Source: Streptomyces sp. V1I1
Lineage (GTDB): Bacteria; Actinomycetota; Actinomycetes; Streptomycetales; Streptomycetaceae
Length of the DNA stretch: 64,000 nucleotides
NCBI RefSeq assembly: GCF_030817355.1
Contig: NZ_JAUSZH010000001.1
Span: forward strand, 1,178,001 to 1,242,000
Direction: 5' to 3'
This document shows positions 34,655-43,422 of the stretch, piece by piece. Positions within the stretch are counted from its first letter, which is position 1. Every line of letters starts with the position of its first letter. The translations under genes and the position numbers were made by a program. The notes beneath the pieces are model-generated. The model saw only the letters and a list, made by a program, of their open reading frames with translations. It was not told the origin of the DNA and ran no database searches.

Positions 34655-36061
34655 GTGATCAACCCGCGTACTCTCGCCGCCGGCGCCCTGCTGGCGGCCC
34701 TGACGGCCGTGCTCGCCGTGACGATCCGCAAGGACGGCTACTTCACCGATGCCCTCGGGCTGTCCTGGTGGTACGCCGCCTGCTGGGCGCTGTTCGTCGC
34801 CGCGGTCGTCGCCGTACGCAAGGCCCCGGTGCGGCACGCCGTGGTCCTCGTCGTCGCGGGCGGTGTCGCGGTGGCGGCGACCGGGCTCCTCGCTCCGCCG
34901 CGCACCAGCACCGACTCGTACCGTTACGCCTGGGACGGCAGGGTGCAGGCGGCCGGGATCTCGCCGTACGACCACGCCCCCGCCGATCCCGCGCTCGCCG
35001 GGCTGCGCGACGGCTGGCTGTTCCCCACCGGGGCGCAGTGCGTGGGCCCCGGCCGGGCACGGATCCCCGGCCCCGAGGGCGAGGTGCACTGCACGCGGAT
35101 CAACCGGCCGCAGGTGCACACCATCTACCCGCCGGTGGCCGAGGGGTATTTCCTGCTCGTCCACGCGCTCTCGCCCGACGGGGCACGGCACAAGGCCCTT
35201 CAGACGGGCGGCGCGCTGCTGGTGCTGGGCACCACCGCCGCGCTGCTGCTGGTGCTGCGGCGGCGCGGCGATCCGCGCCGTGCGGCGTACTGGGCCTGGT
35301 GTCCGATCGTGCCGGTCGAGGCGGTGAACAACGCGCATGCCGATGTGCTCGGGGCGCTCCTCGCGGTCGTGGGCCTCGGTGTGCTGGTGCGGCGGCGCAT
35401 CGTGGGCGGGGCGCTGCTCGGCGCGGCGGTCGCGACCAAGCTGCTGCCCGCCGTGGTGCTGCCCGGCGCGCTCTCGGGTGTGCGGCGGGTGCGGGACGCG
35501 GCGGCCGTACTGCTGCCGGCCGCCGCGGTCGTCGCGCTGAGCTATCTCCCCTATGTCCTCGTCTCCGACAGCTCGGTCTTCGGTTTTCTCGGCGGCTATA
35601 CGCAGGAGGAGGGGTACGACGACCCCTCGGCCAGTAATCGCTATGCGCTGCTCCGGCTGGTGCTGCCGGGCGACTGGGCGCTACCCGCCGTGATCGCCGG
35701 GATGCTGGCGGTCGCCATCCACGTCCTGTGGCGCGGCGATCCGGAACGTCCATGGAGCGGCGCTCTGCTGGTCACCGGCACGGCGTTCCTGCTGCTGACT
35801 CCGGGCTACTCCTGGTACGCCCTGCTGCTGGTCGCGCTGGTGGCCCTGGACGGGCGGTGGGAGTGGCTCGCGGTAGCGGTCGCGGGCGCGGCCAAGTACG
35901 TCACCGTCAAGATGGACGCCGACCCGCAGACCGTGGGGACCGTCGTGTACGCGGTCGCAGCCGGCGCGGTGCTCGTCGGCTGCGTACTGCGTCGTCGTGC
36001 GCGGCGTCGTCGTCACGAACCGCAGGCGCTTCCTACCTGGTCCGTCGGTACTGGGCCATGA
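34655..36061 (+). CDS. GT87-type membrane mannosyltransferase
   Basis: The 468-residue protein has about ten hydrophobic segments and DSYRYAWDGRVQAAGISPYDHAP near residue 85, the periplasmic loop with acidic residue typical of polyprenyl-phosphate-mannose-dependent GT-C enzymes, followed by TIYPPVAEGYF. GT87 members build actinobacterial mannosylated glycolipids. The GTG start was chosen by the start of the first helix. Its last 29 bp overlap the 3' end of the convergent LamG gene. Confidence 0.85.
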   Translation: MINPRTLAAGALLAALTAVLAVTIRKDGYFTDALGLSWWYAACWALFVAAVVAVRKAPVRHAVVLVVAGGVAVAATGLLAPPRTSTDSYRYAWDGRVQAAGISPYDHAPADPALAGLRDGWLFPTGAQCVGPGRARIPGPEGEVHCTRINRPQVHTIYPPVAEGYFLLVHALSPDGARHKALQTGGALLVLGTTAALLLVLRRRGDPRRAAYWAWCPIVPVEAVNNAHADVLGALLAVVGLGVLVRRRIVGGALLGAAVATKLLPAVVLPGALSGVRRVRDAAAVLLPAAAVVALSYLPYVLVSDSSVFGFLGGYTQEEGYDDPSASNRYALLRLVLPGDWALPAVIAGMLAVAIHVLWRGDPERPWSGALLVTGTAFLLLTPGYSWYALLLVALVALDGRWEWLAVAVAGAAKYVTVKMDADPQTVGTVVYAVAAGAVLVGCVLRRRARRRRHEPQALPTWSVGTGP

Positions 36062-36983
36062 CCTCGCCGGGGGTCAGCGCCCGGTCGAGGAACATCAGGT
36101 CGTCCATCCGGCAGTTGCAGGGGTTGCCCTCCTTGGTGTTCTGCGGATAGCTGCCGCCGATCTTGATGCCGCGCGGGTCGCTCGGCGATGCGGCGTCCGG
36201 CTCGGGCGGCCCTTCGACGGCCCACGGGTCGCCGGTGAGCGTGTAGAAGCCGGGCACGGCACGGCCGTTGCGGTAGAGCGCCATCGTACCGTCGTCGTAG
36301 TCGAAGGTTGCCGCGAGGAACACCCATGTGTCCTGCGGCAGCAGCGTCTTCCAGTCGGCGTCGGCGGCGAAGGTCTGCGAACTGGCGCCGTCGACGCGGC
36401 GGCCGAGCGCGACGACCTTCATCTCGCCGTTGACCGTGATGAGTTCGAGGAGGGCACGCACATCGTGGCCCTGCGAGGTGCCGGAGAGGACTCCGGCCAG
36501 GCCGATCGCTCCATAGCGGTCGTCCGGCTTGGCAGAGCCCGAATTGGGGCTGGGGTTCTCCCCGGTCATCTTGAACCAGCCCATGACGGTCGTCTCGCGT
36601 ACGCCGTTGAATGCGTGCAGGGTGGGGACGCCGTCGGGGCCGTAGACGCCCGCCTTCCAGTCGTCGTTGCCCGGGGCGGTGGGCGTGTTCTGCCGGGTCT
36701 GGAGGACATGGCCGCGGTCCCTGTCCCATGCCCGCATCCGGGCGCCGCCGTTGACGAGCTGGATGTCGGTGCCGGACCGCCCGCGGTCGCCCTCCCAGCC
36801 GGGTTTGTCGCGTACCGGATGACCGAAGTCGTAGTACGCGACGAGATTCCGCTTCAGCGAAGGCAGTACCGGGCCGTGCTGGGCGCTCGCGGCTGCCGGG
36901 GCGAGGGTCAGGGGCAGCAGGGCGACGGCGAGCACTGCCGCGAGAAGCCCTCTGCCGCGGTGGCCGACTGGACTATTTCGCAT
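36033..36983 (-). CDS. secreted LamG/concanavalin-like domain protein
   Basis: The 316-residue protein has a signal peptide (LLAAVLAVALLPLTLAPAAASA) and one LamG-type domain (NLVAYYDFG, TVMGWFKM, VFLAATFDYDDGTMALYRNGRAV, MDDLMFLDRALTPGEVMAQYR). It probably binds carbohydrate. Its start lies inside the end of the upstream dehydrogenase gene (11-bp overlap), so the two are co-translated. Confidence 0.85.
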   Translation of the reverse strand: MRNSPVGHRGRGLLAAVLAVALLPLTLAPAAASAQHGPVLPSLKRNLVAYYDFGHPVRDKPGWEGDRGRSGTDIQLVNGGARMRAWDRDRGHVLQTRQNTPTAPGNDDWKAGVYGPDGVPTLHAFNGVRETTVMGWFKMTGENPSPNSGSAKPDDRYGAIGLAGVLSGTSQGHDVRALLELITVNGEMKVVALGRRVDGASSQTFAADADWKTLLPQDTWVFLAATFDYDDGTMALYRNGRAVPGFYTLTGDPWAVEGPPEPDAASPSDPRGIKIGGSYPQNTKEGNPCNCRMDDLMFLDRALTPGEVMAQYRRTR

Positions 36984-38424
36984 CGGACACCTTCCAGATC
37001 CGGCCGTTGGCTTTCGAGAGCACATACAGCTCGCCCGCGCGGTCGGTGCCGAACCGCAGGTCGACCCGCTTGTCGCCGGCCAGCGCCTGCATCGAGGTCG
37101 GTGCACCGCCCGCGTCGAAGACCTGGAGCTGGTGGACCGTGGCGAGCGGGCCGCCGCGGCGCATCTCCCGGACGTCGGAGTAGAAGATCCGTCCGCTCAC
37201 GCCCTCGGAGTAGATGTACTTGCCGTACAGCGCGGGCACCTGCCATCCGCGGTAGACGAAGCCGCCGATCAGTGCGTTACCGCTGTCCGAACAGGGCTTG
37301 TCCGGCGGCGGGTTGTGGTCGAAGGCGGCGACCGGGTAGGTGTAGCCGTTCTTGGCATCGTCGGCCGGGAGCGGGAACACTCCGCAGGTGGGGTTGTCGG
37401 CCTTGCGATAGGCGAACGGGCCCTCGCGGTTGCTCCAGCCGAAGTTGTCGCCCGCCTTGGCGTCGTACACCGACTCGACCCGGTGCTCGCCGATGTGGCC
37501 GATGAACATCTGGTGGCGGCCGCCGGTGTCCCAGCTGAAGCGGTGCGGGTCGCGCAGCCCGTACGCGAAGATCTCGCCGAGTCTGCCCTGCTGACCGGCG
37601 AAGGGGTTGGAGGCGGGGATTCCCCATTTGCCGCCGGGGCCGTTGTGGCCGAGCGGGTCGATCCGCAGGATCTTGCCCTGGGGCGCGGTCAGATCCTGCG
37701 GGACGGTGCCGCCGGCGCCCGCCGCGCCGTCGCCGACCGCCACGTAGAGGAGGCCGTAGTCCTTGTCCCAGGGGCGGGCGTTCGGATTGAAGTTGATCTC
37801 TTGAATGTCGTGGTACGTGTCCTGAAAGCCGAGGCGCATCACTTCGCGCCGGGTGCCGCTGAAGGTGTTCGCGCGGGGGTTGTCGGCGGTCCACTCGGTG
37901 ATCACGCTGTGGATGCGGGTGGTTGTGGGGGCGGCCAGGTCTACGGGCTTGGTGGTGAGCGCGTCACGGGCCTCGGTGTGCACCGTGTAGAAGATGCCGT
38001 TGCGGGCGAAGCGCGGGTGGAAGGCCACGAATCCGAAGCCACTGCCGAGTCCCTTGTGCGACCAGAAGTCCGGTCCCATCGCGGTGCCGACATCGAGGTA
38101 CTCGCGCGATCCGCCTTTGCGGTCCAGCAGATAGAGCTTGCCGTTGAGGTCGGGGACGTACAACCGGTGTGAGTGGTCCGGTAGTTCGCCGAGGTAGTTG
38201 ATGCGGGCCCAGCGTTTGAGCCGGGCGTCGGTCGGCGGCGGCACCGACTCCGACTTGGGGAGGGTCGCGAACTCCTCGAGCACGAGACCGTGCCGGGAGA
38301 CGGCCGGGTCAGGCAGTGGGTCGGCTATCGGCCCTTCGTCCTGCGCGAGTGCCGGTGGCGCGATCAGCGCCATCAGCAGCACCCCCGCGGAAATCGCTAA
38401 CCGGCCTCTTCCTGGCTGGGGCAT
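36973..38424 (-). CDS. secreted PQQ-dependent sugar dehydrogenase-like protein
   Basis: The 483-residue protein has a signal peptide and a six-bladed beta-propeller of the soluble glucose-dehydrogenase/Yli type: GLGSGFGFVAFHPRFARNG, YHDIQEINFNPNA, GKILRIDPLG, FAYGLRDPHRFSWD, VESVYDAKAGDNFGWSNREG and FVYRGWQVPALYGKYIYSEG. Such enzymes oxidise sugars outside the cell using PQQ. The start at MPQPGRG follows GAGGTGAGCGGG. An AGCGCT-centred palindrome lies 31 bp upstream. Confidence 0.88.
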   Translation of the reverse strand: MPQPGRGRLAISAGVLLMALIAPPALAQDEGPIADPLPDPAVSRHGLVLEEFATLPKSESVPPPTDARLKRWARINYLGELPDHSHRLYVPDLNGKLYLLDRKGGSREYLDVGTAMGPDFWSHKGLGSGFGFVAFHPRFARNGIFYTVHTEARDALTTKPVDLAAPTTTRIHSVITEWTADNPRANTFSGTRREVMRLGFQDTYHDIQEINFNPNARPWDKDYGLLYVAVGDGAAGAGGTVPQDLTAPQGKILRIDPLGHNGPGGKWGIPASNPFAGQQGRLGEIFAYGLRDPHRFSWDTGGRHQMFIGHIGEHRVESVYDAKAGDNFGWSNREGPFAYRKADNPTCGVFPLPADDAKNGYTYPVAAFDHNPPPDKPCSDSGNALIGGFVYRGWQVPALYGKYIYSEGVSGRIFYSDVREMRRGGPLATVHQLQVFDAGGAPTSMQALAGDKRVDLRFGTDRAGELYVLSKANGRIWKVSDAK

Positions 38425-38454
38425 CCCGCTCACCTCGTCGGCTCGGACGGCATA

Positions 38455-38466
38455 GAAAGCGCTTCC
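38455..38466. promoter_or_regulatory. candidate LacI-family operator upstream of the dehydrogenase
   Basis: GAAAGCGCTTCC is a palindrome with one mismatched pair and the AGCGCT core. The core is the same as at 19816-19831, so one or more LacI-type regulators may control both carbohydrate operons. Confidence 0.5.
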
Positions 38467-38696
38467 GCGCAGCGCCTGCGCCAAGTTACAAAGCGGGGCC
38501 GGGGGGCGGCAAGGGGTGCGGAACGAGCAATGTGGTGTGCACGCCAATCCACCGTGGGCTCCGCCCGTCGGCGCGGGTCGACAGGCAAGCGGCCGAGCTG
38601 CTGCGCGTCGCGCTGCGCCACGGCGACAGTCACCGCCCCACTGGCCAACTCCGCTGTCTTTACGTCACGTTGGGCCGGGTCGTACGCTCCCGCCTC

Positions 38697-40610
38697 ATGA
38701 CCTCACCCGGCATACGACCCCGAACAATGTCGCTGCTCGCCACCGCGGGCGCGCTGCTGGCCGGCTGCCTGCTGGGCACGGTCCCCTCCGCCACCGCCGA
38801 GGAGGGGGCGGCGCCGGTGACCGAAGCGGCCACCGTCGTGCCCGTGCAGACAACAGGCCCCGCCGACAAGCGGTTCAACATCATCGTCCTCGGCGACGGC
38901 TACACCGCCGAGGAAATGCCGGCCTTCCGCGCCGATGTCGACAAGCACCTCAGTGTGCTCTGGTCCACCGAGCCGTTCGCCTCGTACCGCAGTTACGTCA
39001 ATGTGTGGGCGGTGGAGGTCCCCTCCACCGAGTCAGGTGTGGACTGCGACCCGGGACTTCAGTCGCCGCGCCGCGACACCGCGCTGGGCATGGGCTTCTG
39101 GGGCGGCTGCAACGCGAACAGCGTGCAGCGCCTCCTCAGCGTCGACACGAGCTCGGCGACCGCGCTCGCCGACCTCGTGCCCGGATCCGCGAGCGCCAAC
39201 CGGCAGATCGTGGCGCTCGCCAACAGCGACACATACGGCGGCGCGGGCGGGACCTTCGCCACGGCGTCCGGCGGCAATGCGCTGTCCTCGCTGATCACCC
39301 CGCACGAGATCGGCCACTCGCTGGGCAACCTGCAGGACGAGTACGACTACTACGGACGGGGTGTCCCGGGTGGCACGTACGAGGGCGGCGAGCCCGACTC
39401 CGCCCACCACACCCTGCTGACCGAGGAGCAGATGAAGCGGCAGCGCGCCAAGTGGTGGCGCTGGCTGGGCGAGAAGAGCGAGTCGGGCGGGGTCATCGGC
39501 CGGTTCGAGGGCGGGATGTACAGCACCAAGAACGTCTGGCGGCCCAGCAAGCACTCGATCATGAAGACCCTCGGCTACGCCTTCGACCAGGTCGGACGCG
39601 AGGTGATGGTGCAGAAGATCTCCGCAAAGGTGAGTCTCGTACAGGACCACACCCCGAACGCCGCCCCGATCGGCGACGACCGGACGGTATGGGTGGACAC
39701 CCTGCATCCGGTGGGCGGTGAGCTCGATGTCGTGTGGCATCTCGACGGGCGTCCGCTGCGGCTCGCGGGTGATGCCCGCACGCTGGATCTGCGCCGGCTC
39801 CAACTCGCCCGCGGGACACATGAGCTGACGGCCACGGTCACCGATGAGACGCCGTTCGTACGCGACCCGGCGATCCGCGCGTCCGCAGCGCTGACCCGTA
39901 CCGTCGCCTGGACCGTGGACACGGCTGTCAGCACCCGGCCGGAGCCGGTCGAGCCCGCCTTCACCGGCCACACCGACACCGAGACCCCGGTGGGCTCCGC
40001 GACGGTCGTGCACGCCGACACCACACACCCCGCTGACCGGACCCTAGCCGTCCGCTGGACGCTCGACGGCCGCCCGGTGGCCAACCCGGGCAACGACCGC
40101 GATCTCGATCTGGGCGCGCTGCGGCTGCGCCCCGGCGCCCACACCCTGAGCGCCCGGATCGCCGGCACGCAGACCACGCTGACCTGGACGGTGGACGCGG
40201 CTCCGGCGACGGCGGCGTACGCGCTCTCCAAGCCGCTGCGCACGGTGCACCGGCCGGGGAGGCCGGTGGAGTACGTCTACGACGGGCCGTTCACGATGAG
40301 GCTGACGGCCCGTGACGACCGGGCCGGCCATGTGGTGTCGCAGTTCCGGGTCGACGGCGACGGCTGGCAGACGTACTACGGCTGGCCGACCGACGCGGAC
40401 GCGCCGTACCGCTTCACCCCGGGCGGCACGGTCATCGACGATCTCGTCTACGGCAAGCTCGGCAAGACCCGCGCGGTGCCGTGGGACGACGCCACCCCCG
40501 ACTACGGCACCCACACGATCGAGTACCGGACGATCGACTCGGCGGGGAATGTCTCGGCCCCGGAGAAGTTCCTGGCGACGCTGCTCGAGCCGGAGGCCGC
40601 GACGGGCTGA
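38697..40610 (+). CDS. secreted M64 family metallopeptidase (IgA-peptidase-like)
   Basis: The 637-residue protein has a signal peptide with a Cys in GALLAGCLLG. The M64 catalytic domain contains FNIIVLGDGYTAEEM and the zinc motif HEIGHS (His203, Glu204, His207), followed by NLQDEY. Two Ig-like repeats follow (VWHLDGRPL..LDLRRLQLARGTHELTATV and VRWTLDGRPV..LDLGALRLRPGAHTLSARI), then an OmpL47-like end (IEYRTIDSAGNVSAPEKF). It should digest extracellular protein. The ATG start precedes the hydrophobic signal by ten residues. Confidence 0.9.
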   Translation: MTSPGIRPRTMSLLATAGALLAGCLLGTVPSATAEEGAAPVTEAATVVPVQTTGPADKRFNIIVLGDGYTAEEMPAFRADVDKHLSVLWSTEPFASYRSYVNVWAVEVPSTESGVDCDPGLQSPRRDTALGMGFWGGCNANSVQRLLSVDTSSATALADLVPGSASANRQIVALANSDTYGGAGGTFATASGGNALSSLITPHEIGHSLGNLQDEYDYYGRGVPGGTYEGGEPDSAHHTLLTEEQMKRQRAKWWRWLGEKSESGGVIGRFEGGMYSTKNVWRPSKHSIMKTLGYAFDQVGREVMVQKISAKVSLVQDHTPNAAPIGDDRTVWVDTLHPVGGELDVVWHLDGRPLRLAGDARTLDLRRLQLARGTHELTATVTDETPFVRDPAIRASAALTRTVAWTVDTAVSTRPEPVEPAFTGHTDTETPVGSATVVHADTTHPADRTLAVRWTLDGRPVANPGNDRDLDLGALRLRPGAHTLSARIAGTQTTLTWTVDAAPATAAYALSKPLRTVHRPGRPVEYVYDGPFTMRLTARDDRAGHVVSQFRVDGDGWQTYYGWPTDADAPYRFTPGGTVIDDLVYGKLGKTRAVPWDDATPDYGTHTIEYRTIDSAGNVSAPEKFLATLLEPEAATG

Positions 40611-40617
40611 CGAGGGC

Positions 40618-41623
40618 TCACCAGGGCGTGTCGTCCGCCCCGGGCCCGAACCGGCGGCGGTATGCCGATGGGGTGAGCCCGGTCTCGCGGCGCATCAGAG
40701 CGCGCAGATTGGCGGTGGTGCCCAGGCCGCTGCGCCGTGCGACCACGTCGAGAGGGGATACGCCCCGTTCAATCAACCGGCAGGCGAGGGCGAGGCGTTC
40801 CCCGGTGAGCCACGCGAGTGGAGTGGTGCCCAACTGGGCCTGGAAGCGGCGGTGCAAGGTTGCGGGACTCAGTGCCGCGCGCGCCGCGATGTCGGGCACG
40901 GCAAGGGGTGCGTTCAGCCGTGCCTGTGCCCAGGCCAGTACCGGGGCCAGGGACTCGTCCGGCACGTCGGGCACCGGCCGCTCCACGAACTGCCGCTGGC
41001 CCGCCGTCCCGGTGGGCGGCGAAGACGAGGCGCCGGCTCACCGAGTTGGCGATCTCGGCTCCGTGGTCGCGGCGGACCAGGTGCAGCCCGAGGTCGAGCG
41101 CGGCCGCGCTGCCCGCGGCGGTGAGGATGTCGCCGTCGTCGACGAAGAGCACGTCAGGTTCCAGCTGGACGGTGGGGAAGCGTGCCCGGAAGGAGTCCGC
41201 CCACTGCCAGTGCGCGGTGGCCCGGCGCCCGTCGAGGACCCCGGCCTCGGCCAGGGTGAAGGCGCCGCTGCAGAAGCCGACCAGCCTTGCCCCTCGGGCG
41301 TGCGCCCGGCGGACGGCGTCGAGGACGGCGGGGCGGCGGGGCACCTCGACGTCGGGCCGGTTGGGCACGATCAAGGTGTCCGCCGAGTCGGCCGCCTCCA
41401 GATCGGCGACTCCCGTGAGCGTGAAGAATCCGTCCCGCATCAACGTGCGGGGCTCGGGCGAGCAGAGTGTGAAGTCGTAGAGGTCACGGCCGATCTCAGG
41501 CCTGCGCAGGCCGAACACTTCGGTCGCGCAGCCGAGTTCGAAGGGGTTCGAGTTCTCGTCGACGATCACGACGACCCGGTGCGGACCCCCCTCACGGCCT
41601 GGGTGCGAGGATTCTTGCGACAT
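40618..41623 (-). pseudogene. GlxA family regulator with a frameshift
   Basis: Codons from 41623 give a DJ-1/PfpI domain (VVVIVDENSNPFELGCATEVFG, FCSGAFTLAEAGVL, DHGAEIANSVSRRLVFAAHRDGG). The AraC HTH domain continues in another frame from about 41000 to 40618 (LAVPDIAARAALSPATLHRRF, ERLALACRLIERG, RRFGPG). The switch lies at a GGCGGGCC run near 41000-41005, where one extra G breaks the expected DGGQRQF. The defect is recent, since both halves are otherwise intact. It could be a real null allele or an assembly error. It is divergent from the cupin gene, its likely target. Confidence 0.8.
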
Positions 41624-41676
41624 CAGCCATTTCTACCACTCACACCGGCACTGCGGAACGTCGGATGGTTGAGCAC

Positions 41677-42072
41677 ATGAGCAACGAACCGATCGCCCTC
41701 AGCAAGGCCCTGGCCTCCTTCGACGCCCTGTGGAGCCCCCGCATCGTCACCCGGGTCAACGACTACGACGTACGCGTCGCCAAGGTCGAGGGCGAACACC
41801 TCTGGCACGTCCACGACGACACCGACGAGTTCTTCCTGGTGCTCGACGGCGAGCTGCACATCTCCCTGCGTGAGCCCGCCGGGGAGCGCACGGTCTCGCT
41901 CCCCAAGGGCTCGGTCTTCACGGTCCCGCGTGGCACGGAGCACAAGCCGTCCGCTCCGTCCGGCGCCGCGATCCTCCTCTTCGAGCCCACCGGGACACAG
42001 ACGGTCGGTGACCGCCACGACGAGATCCCGGACAACGTCGACGTGACGACAGGGCACACACTCGACTTCTGA
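41677..42072 (+). CDS. cupin domain protein
   Basis: The 131-residue cupin has metal ligands in HLWHVHDDTDEFFLVLDGE and VPRGTEHKPSAP. Such small cupins bind a divalent metal and act as isomerases, dioxygenases or binding proteins. ATG 41677 was preferred over 41665. It is divergent from the frameshifted GlxA regulator. Confidence 0.88.
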   Translation: MSNEPIALSKALASFDALWSPRIVTRVNDYDVRVAKVEGEHLWHVHDDTDEFFLVLDGELHISLREPAGERTVSLPKGSVFTVPRGTEHKPSAPSGAAILLFEPTGTQTVGDRHDEIPDNVDVTTGHTLDF

Positions 42073-42200
42073 GCACGATGCGGCTTGCTGGTGTCTGTCC
42101 GGAGGGCGGCGGCTTCGTGACCGGTCGTCTCTCGCTCCACGTGTCTCGTGCGGGGCAGCTGAGCAGTCAACTGCGGACCAGGTGCGGACCGGGTGTGCCG

Positions 42201-42437
42201 TCAGTTGAGCAGGAAGTCCGCCTGGCCGGACTTGGCTCCCTCGATGAACGCGGCGAACTCGCCGCAGGTGTAGATCAGCGCGGGGCCGTCCGGGTCCGCG
42301 GACTGGCGCACCGCGACCCGGCCGTCCGCCAGCTTCATGGTCTCGAAGCAGTTGCCCCCGTTGCCGCCGCTCCACGGCTTGTGCCAGCCCTCGCTGCCCA
42401 GCTCGGCGGCCGGCATGCCGTTGTATATGTAATCCAT
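42201..42437 (-). CDS. DUF397 protein
   Basis: The 78-residue protein has family features WHKPWSGGNGGNCFE, VAVRQSADPDGPALIYT and EFAAFIEGAKSGQADFL. DUF397 proteins accompany XRE regulators and ATP-binding proteins in Streptomyces developmental/antibiotic regulation. The start codon directly follows the regulator's stop codon (TGA then ATG), so it is translationally coupled. Confidence 0.93.
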   Translation of the reverse strand: MDYIYNGMPAAELGSEGWHKPWSGGNGGNCFETMKLADGRVAVRQSADPDGPALIYTCGEFAAFIEGAKSGQADFLLN

Positions 42438-43298
42438 TCACAGCTCCTCGCGGAGATCCCTGAGGATCTCCTTCGTGCGTTGTGCAGTCGCGGCCTGAGC
42501 CGCCATGCGGTCCAGAACCTCCAGATGCGAAGCGACCTCGGGGCGCGCGTCGAGGTAGACGGCGCCGGTGAGGTACTCGCTGTAGACCATGTCCGGGAGC
42601 TCGGGGACAGCGAACCGGAAGAGGACGAACGGCCCGTAGGTGCCGGGGTGGTGTCCGGTCGCGAACTCCGCGATCTGCAGGGTGACATGGGGCAGCTGGG
42701 CGCCTTCGAGCAGCCGGTCGATCTGCGCTCTCATGACGCCGGGGCCGCCGACGGGCCGGCGGAACACCGTCTCGTCCATGATCACCCACAGCTTGGGTGC
42801 GTCGGGGCGGGTGAGCAGTGCCTGGCGTTCCATCCGCAGCGCCACATGGCGCTCGATATCGCCCGGATCGGTCTGGCCGACGGCTCCGCCGAGCATGATC
42901 GCGCGGGCGTAGTCCTCCGTCTGCAGCAGACCGGGCACGAAATGCGGCTCATAGGCGCGGATCAGGGCGGCCGCGCCCTCCAGGCTGACGTACATGCTGA
43001 ACCAGCCCGGCAGAACGTCGTGAAAGCGCTGCCACCAGCCTGGTTTGTTGGCCTCCTCTGCCAGCTCGATGAAACCGCGAGCCTCGTCGTCGGTGATCCC
43101 GTACGCGTTCAGCAGCAGCTGGACATACGGGATTTTCAACGCGACCTCGGCGGTTTCCATCCGGCGGATGGTGCCCGCGGCAACGCGAAGGACCTTTGCG
43201 GCCTCCTCGCGCCTGAGCCCGGCTCGCTCCCGCAGGTCCTGCAAGCGCTTGCCGAGAACGACCTGCCCCACAGTGGGGGCGGACCGCGGTTCACTCAC
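42438..43298 (-). CDS. XRE-type HTH regulator (Scr1/DUF5753 type)
   Basis: The 286-residue protein has an N-terminal HTH (LGKRLQDLRERAGLRREEAAKVLRVAAGTIRRMETAEVAL) and a C-terminal DUF5753/Scr1-type domain (PGLLQTEDYARAIM, RQALLTRPDAPKLWVIMDETVFRRPVGG, VTLQIAEFATGHHPGTYGPFVLFRF). The GTG start follows GGGGAGG. It forms a unit with DUF397 and is divergent from the ATP-binding protein. A perfect inverted repeat lies in the gap and is its probable target. Confidence 0.93.
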   Translation of the reverse strand: MSEPRSAPTVGQVVLGKRLQDLRERAGLRREEAAKVLRVAAGTIRRMETAEVALKIPYVQLLLNAYGITDDEARGFIELAEEANKPGWWQRFHDVLPGWFSMYVSLEGAAALIRAYEPHFVPGLLQTEDYARAIMLGGAVGQTDPGDIERHVALRMERQALLTRPDAPKLWVIMDETVFRRPVGGPGVMRAQIDRLLEGAQLPHVTLQIAEFATGHHPGTYGPFVLFRFAVPELPDMVYSEYLTGAVYLDARPEVASHLEVLDRMAAQAATAQRTKEILRDLREEL

Positions 43299-43359
43299 TT
43301 CGAAACCTCCCCACGTGCTGTTGCGAGCAGTGTGCCACGGCCCCGCAGCGATGAATATG

Positions 43360-43384
43360 CCCACTCTGAATCTTTCAGAGTGGG
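43360..43384. promoter_or_regulatory. 11-bp perfect inverted repeat between the regulator and the ATP-binding protein
   Basis: CCCACTCTGAA-TCT-TTCAGAGTGGG lies midway in the 124-bp divergent promoter. A CTCTGAA..TTCAGAG palindrome in this position suggests a dimeric HTH site that would co-regulate both directions. Confidence 0.7.
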
Positions 43385-43422
43385 CCTTGCCAAGGTGTCC
43401 ACCGCGGCGGGAGAGTGGTCGG

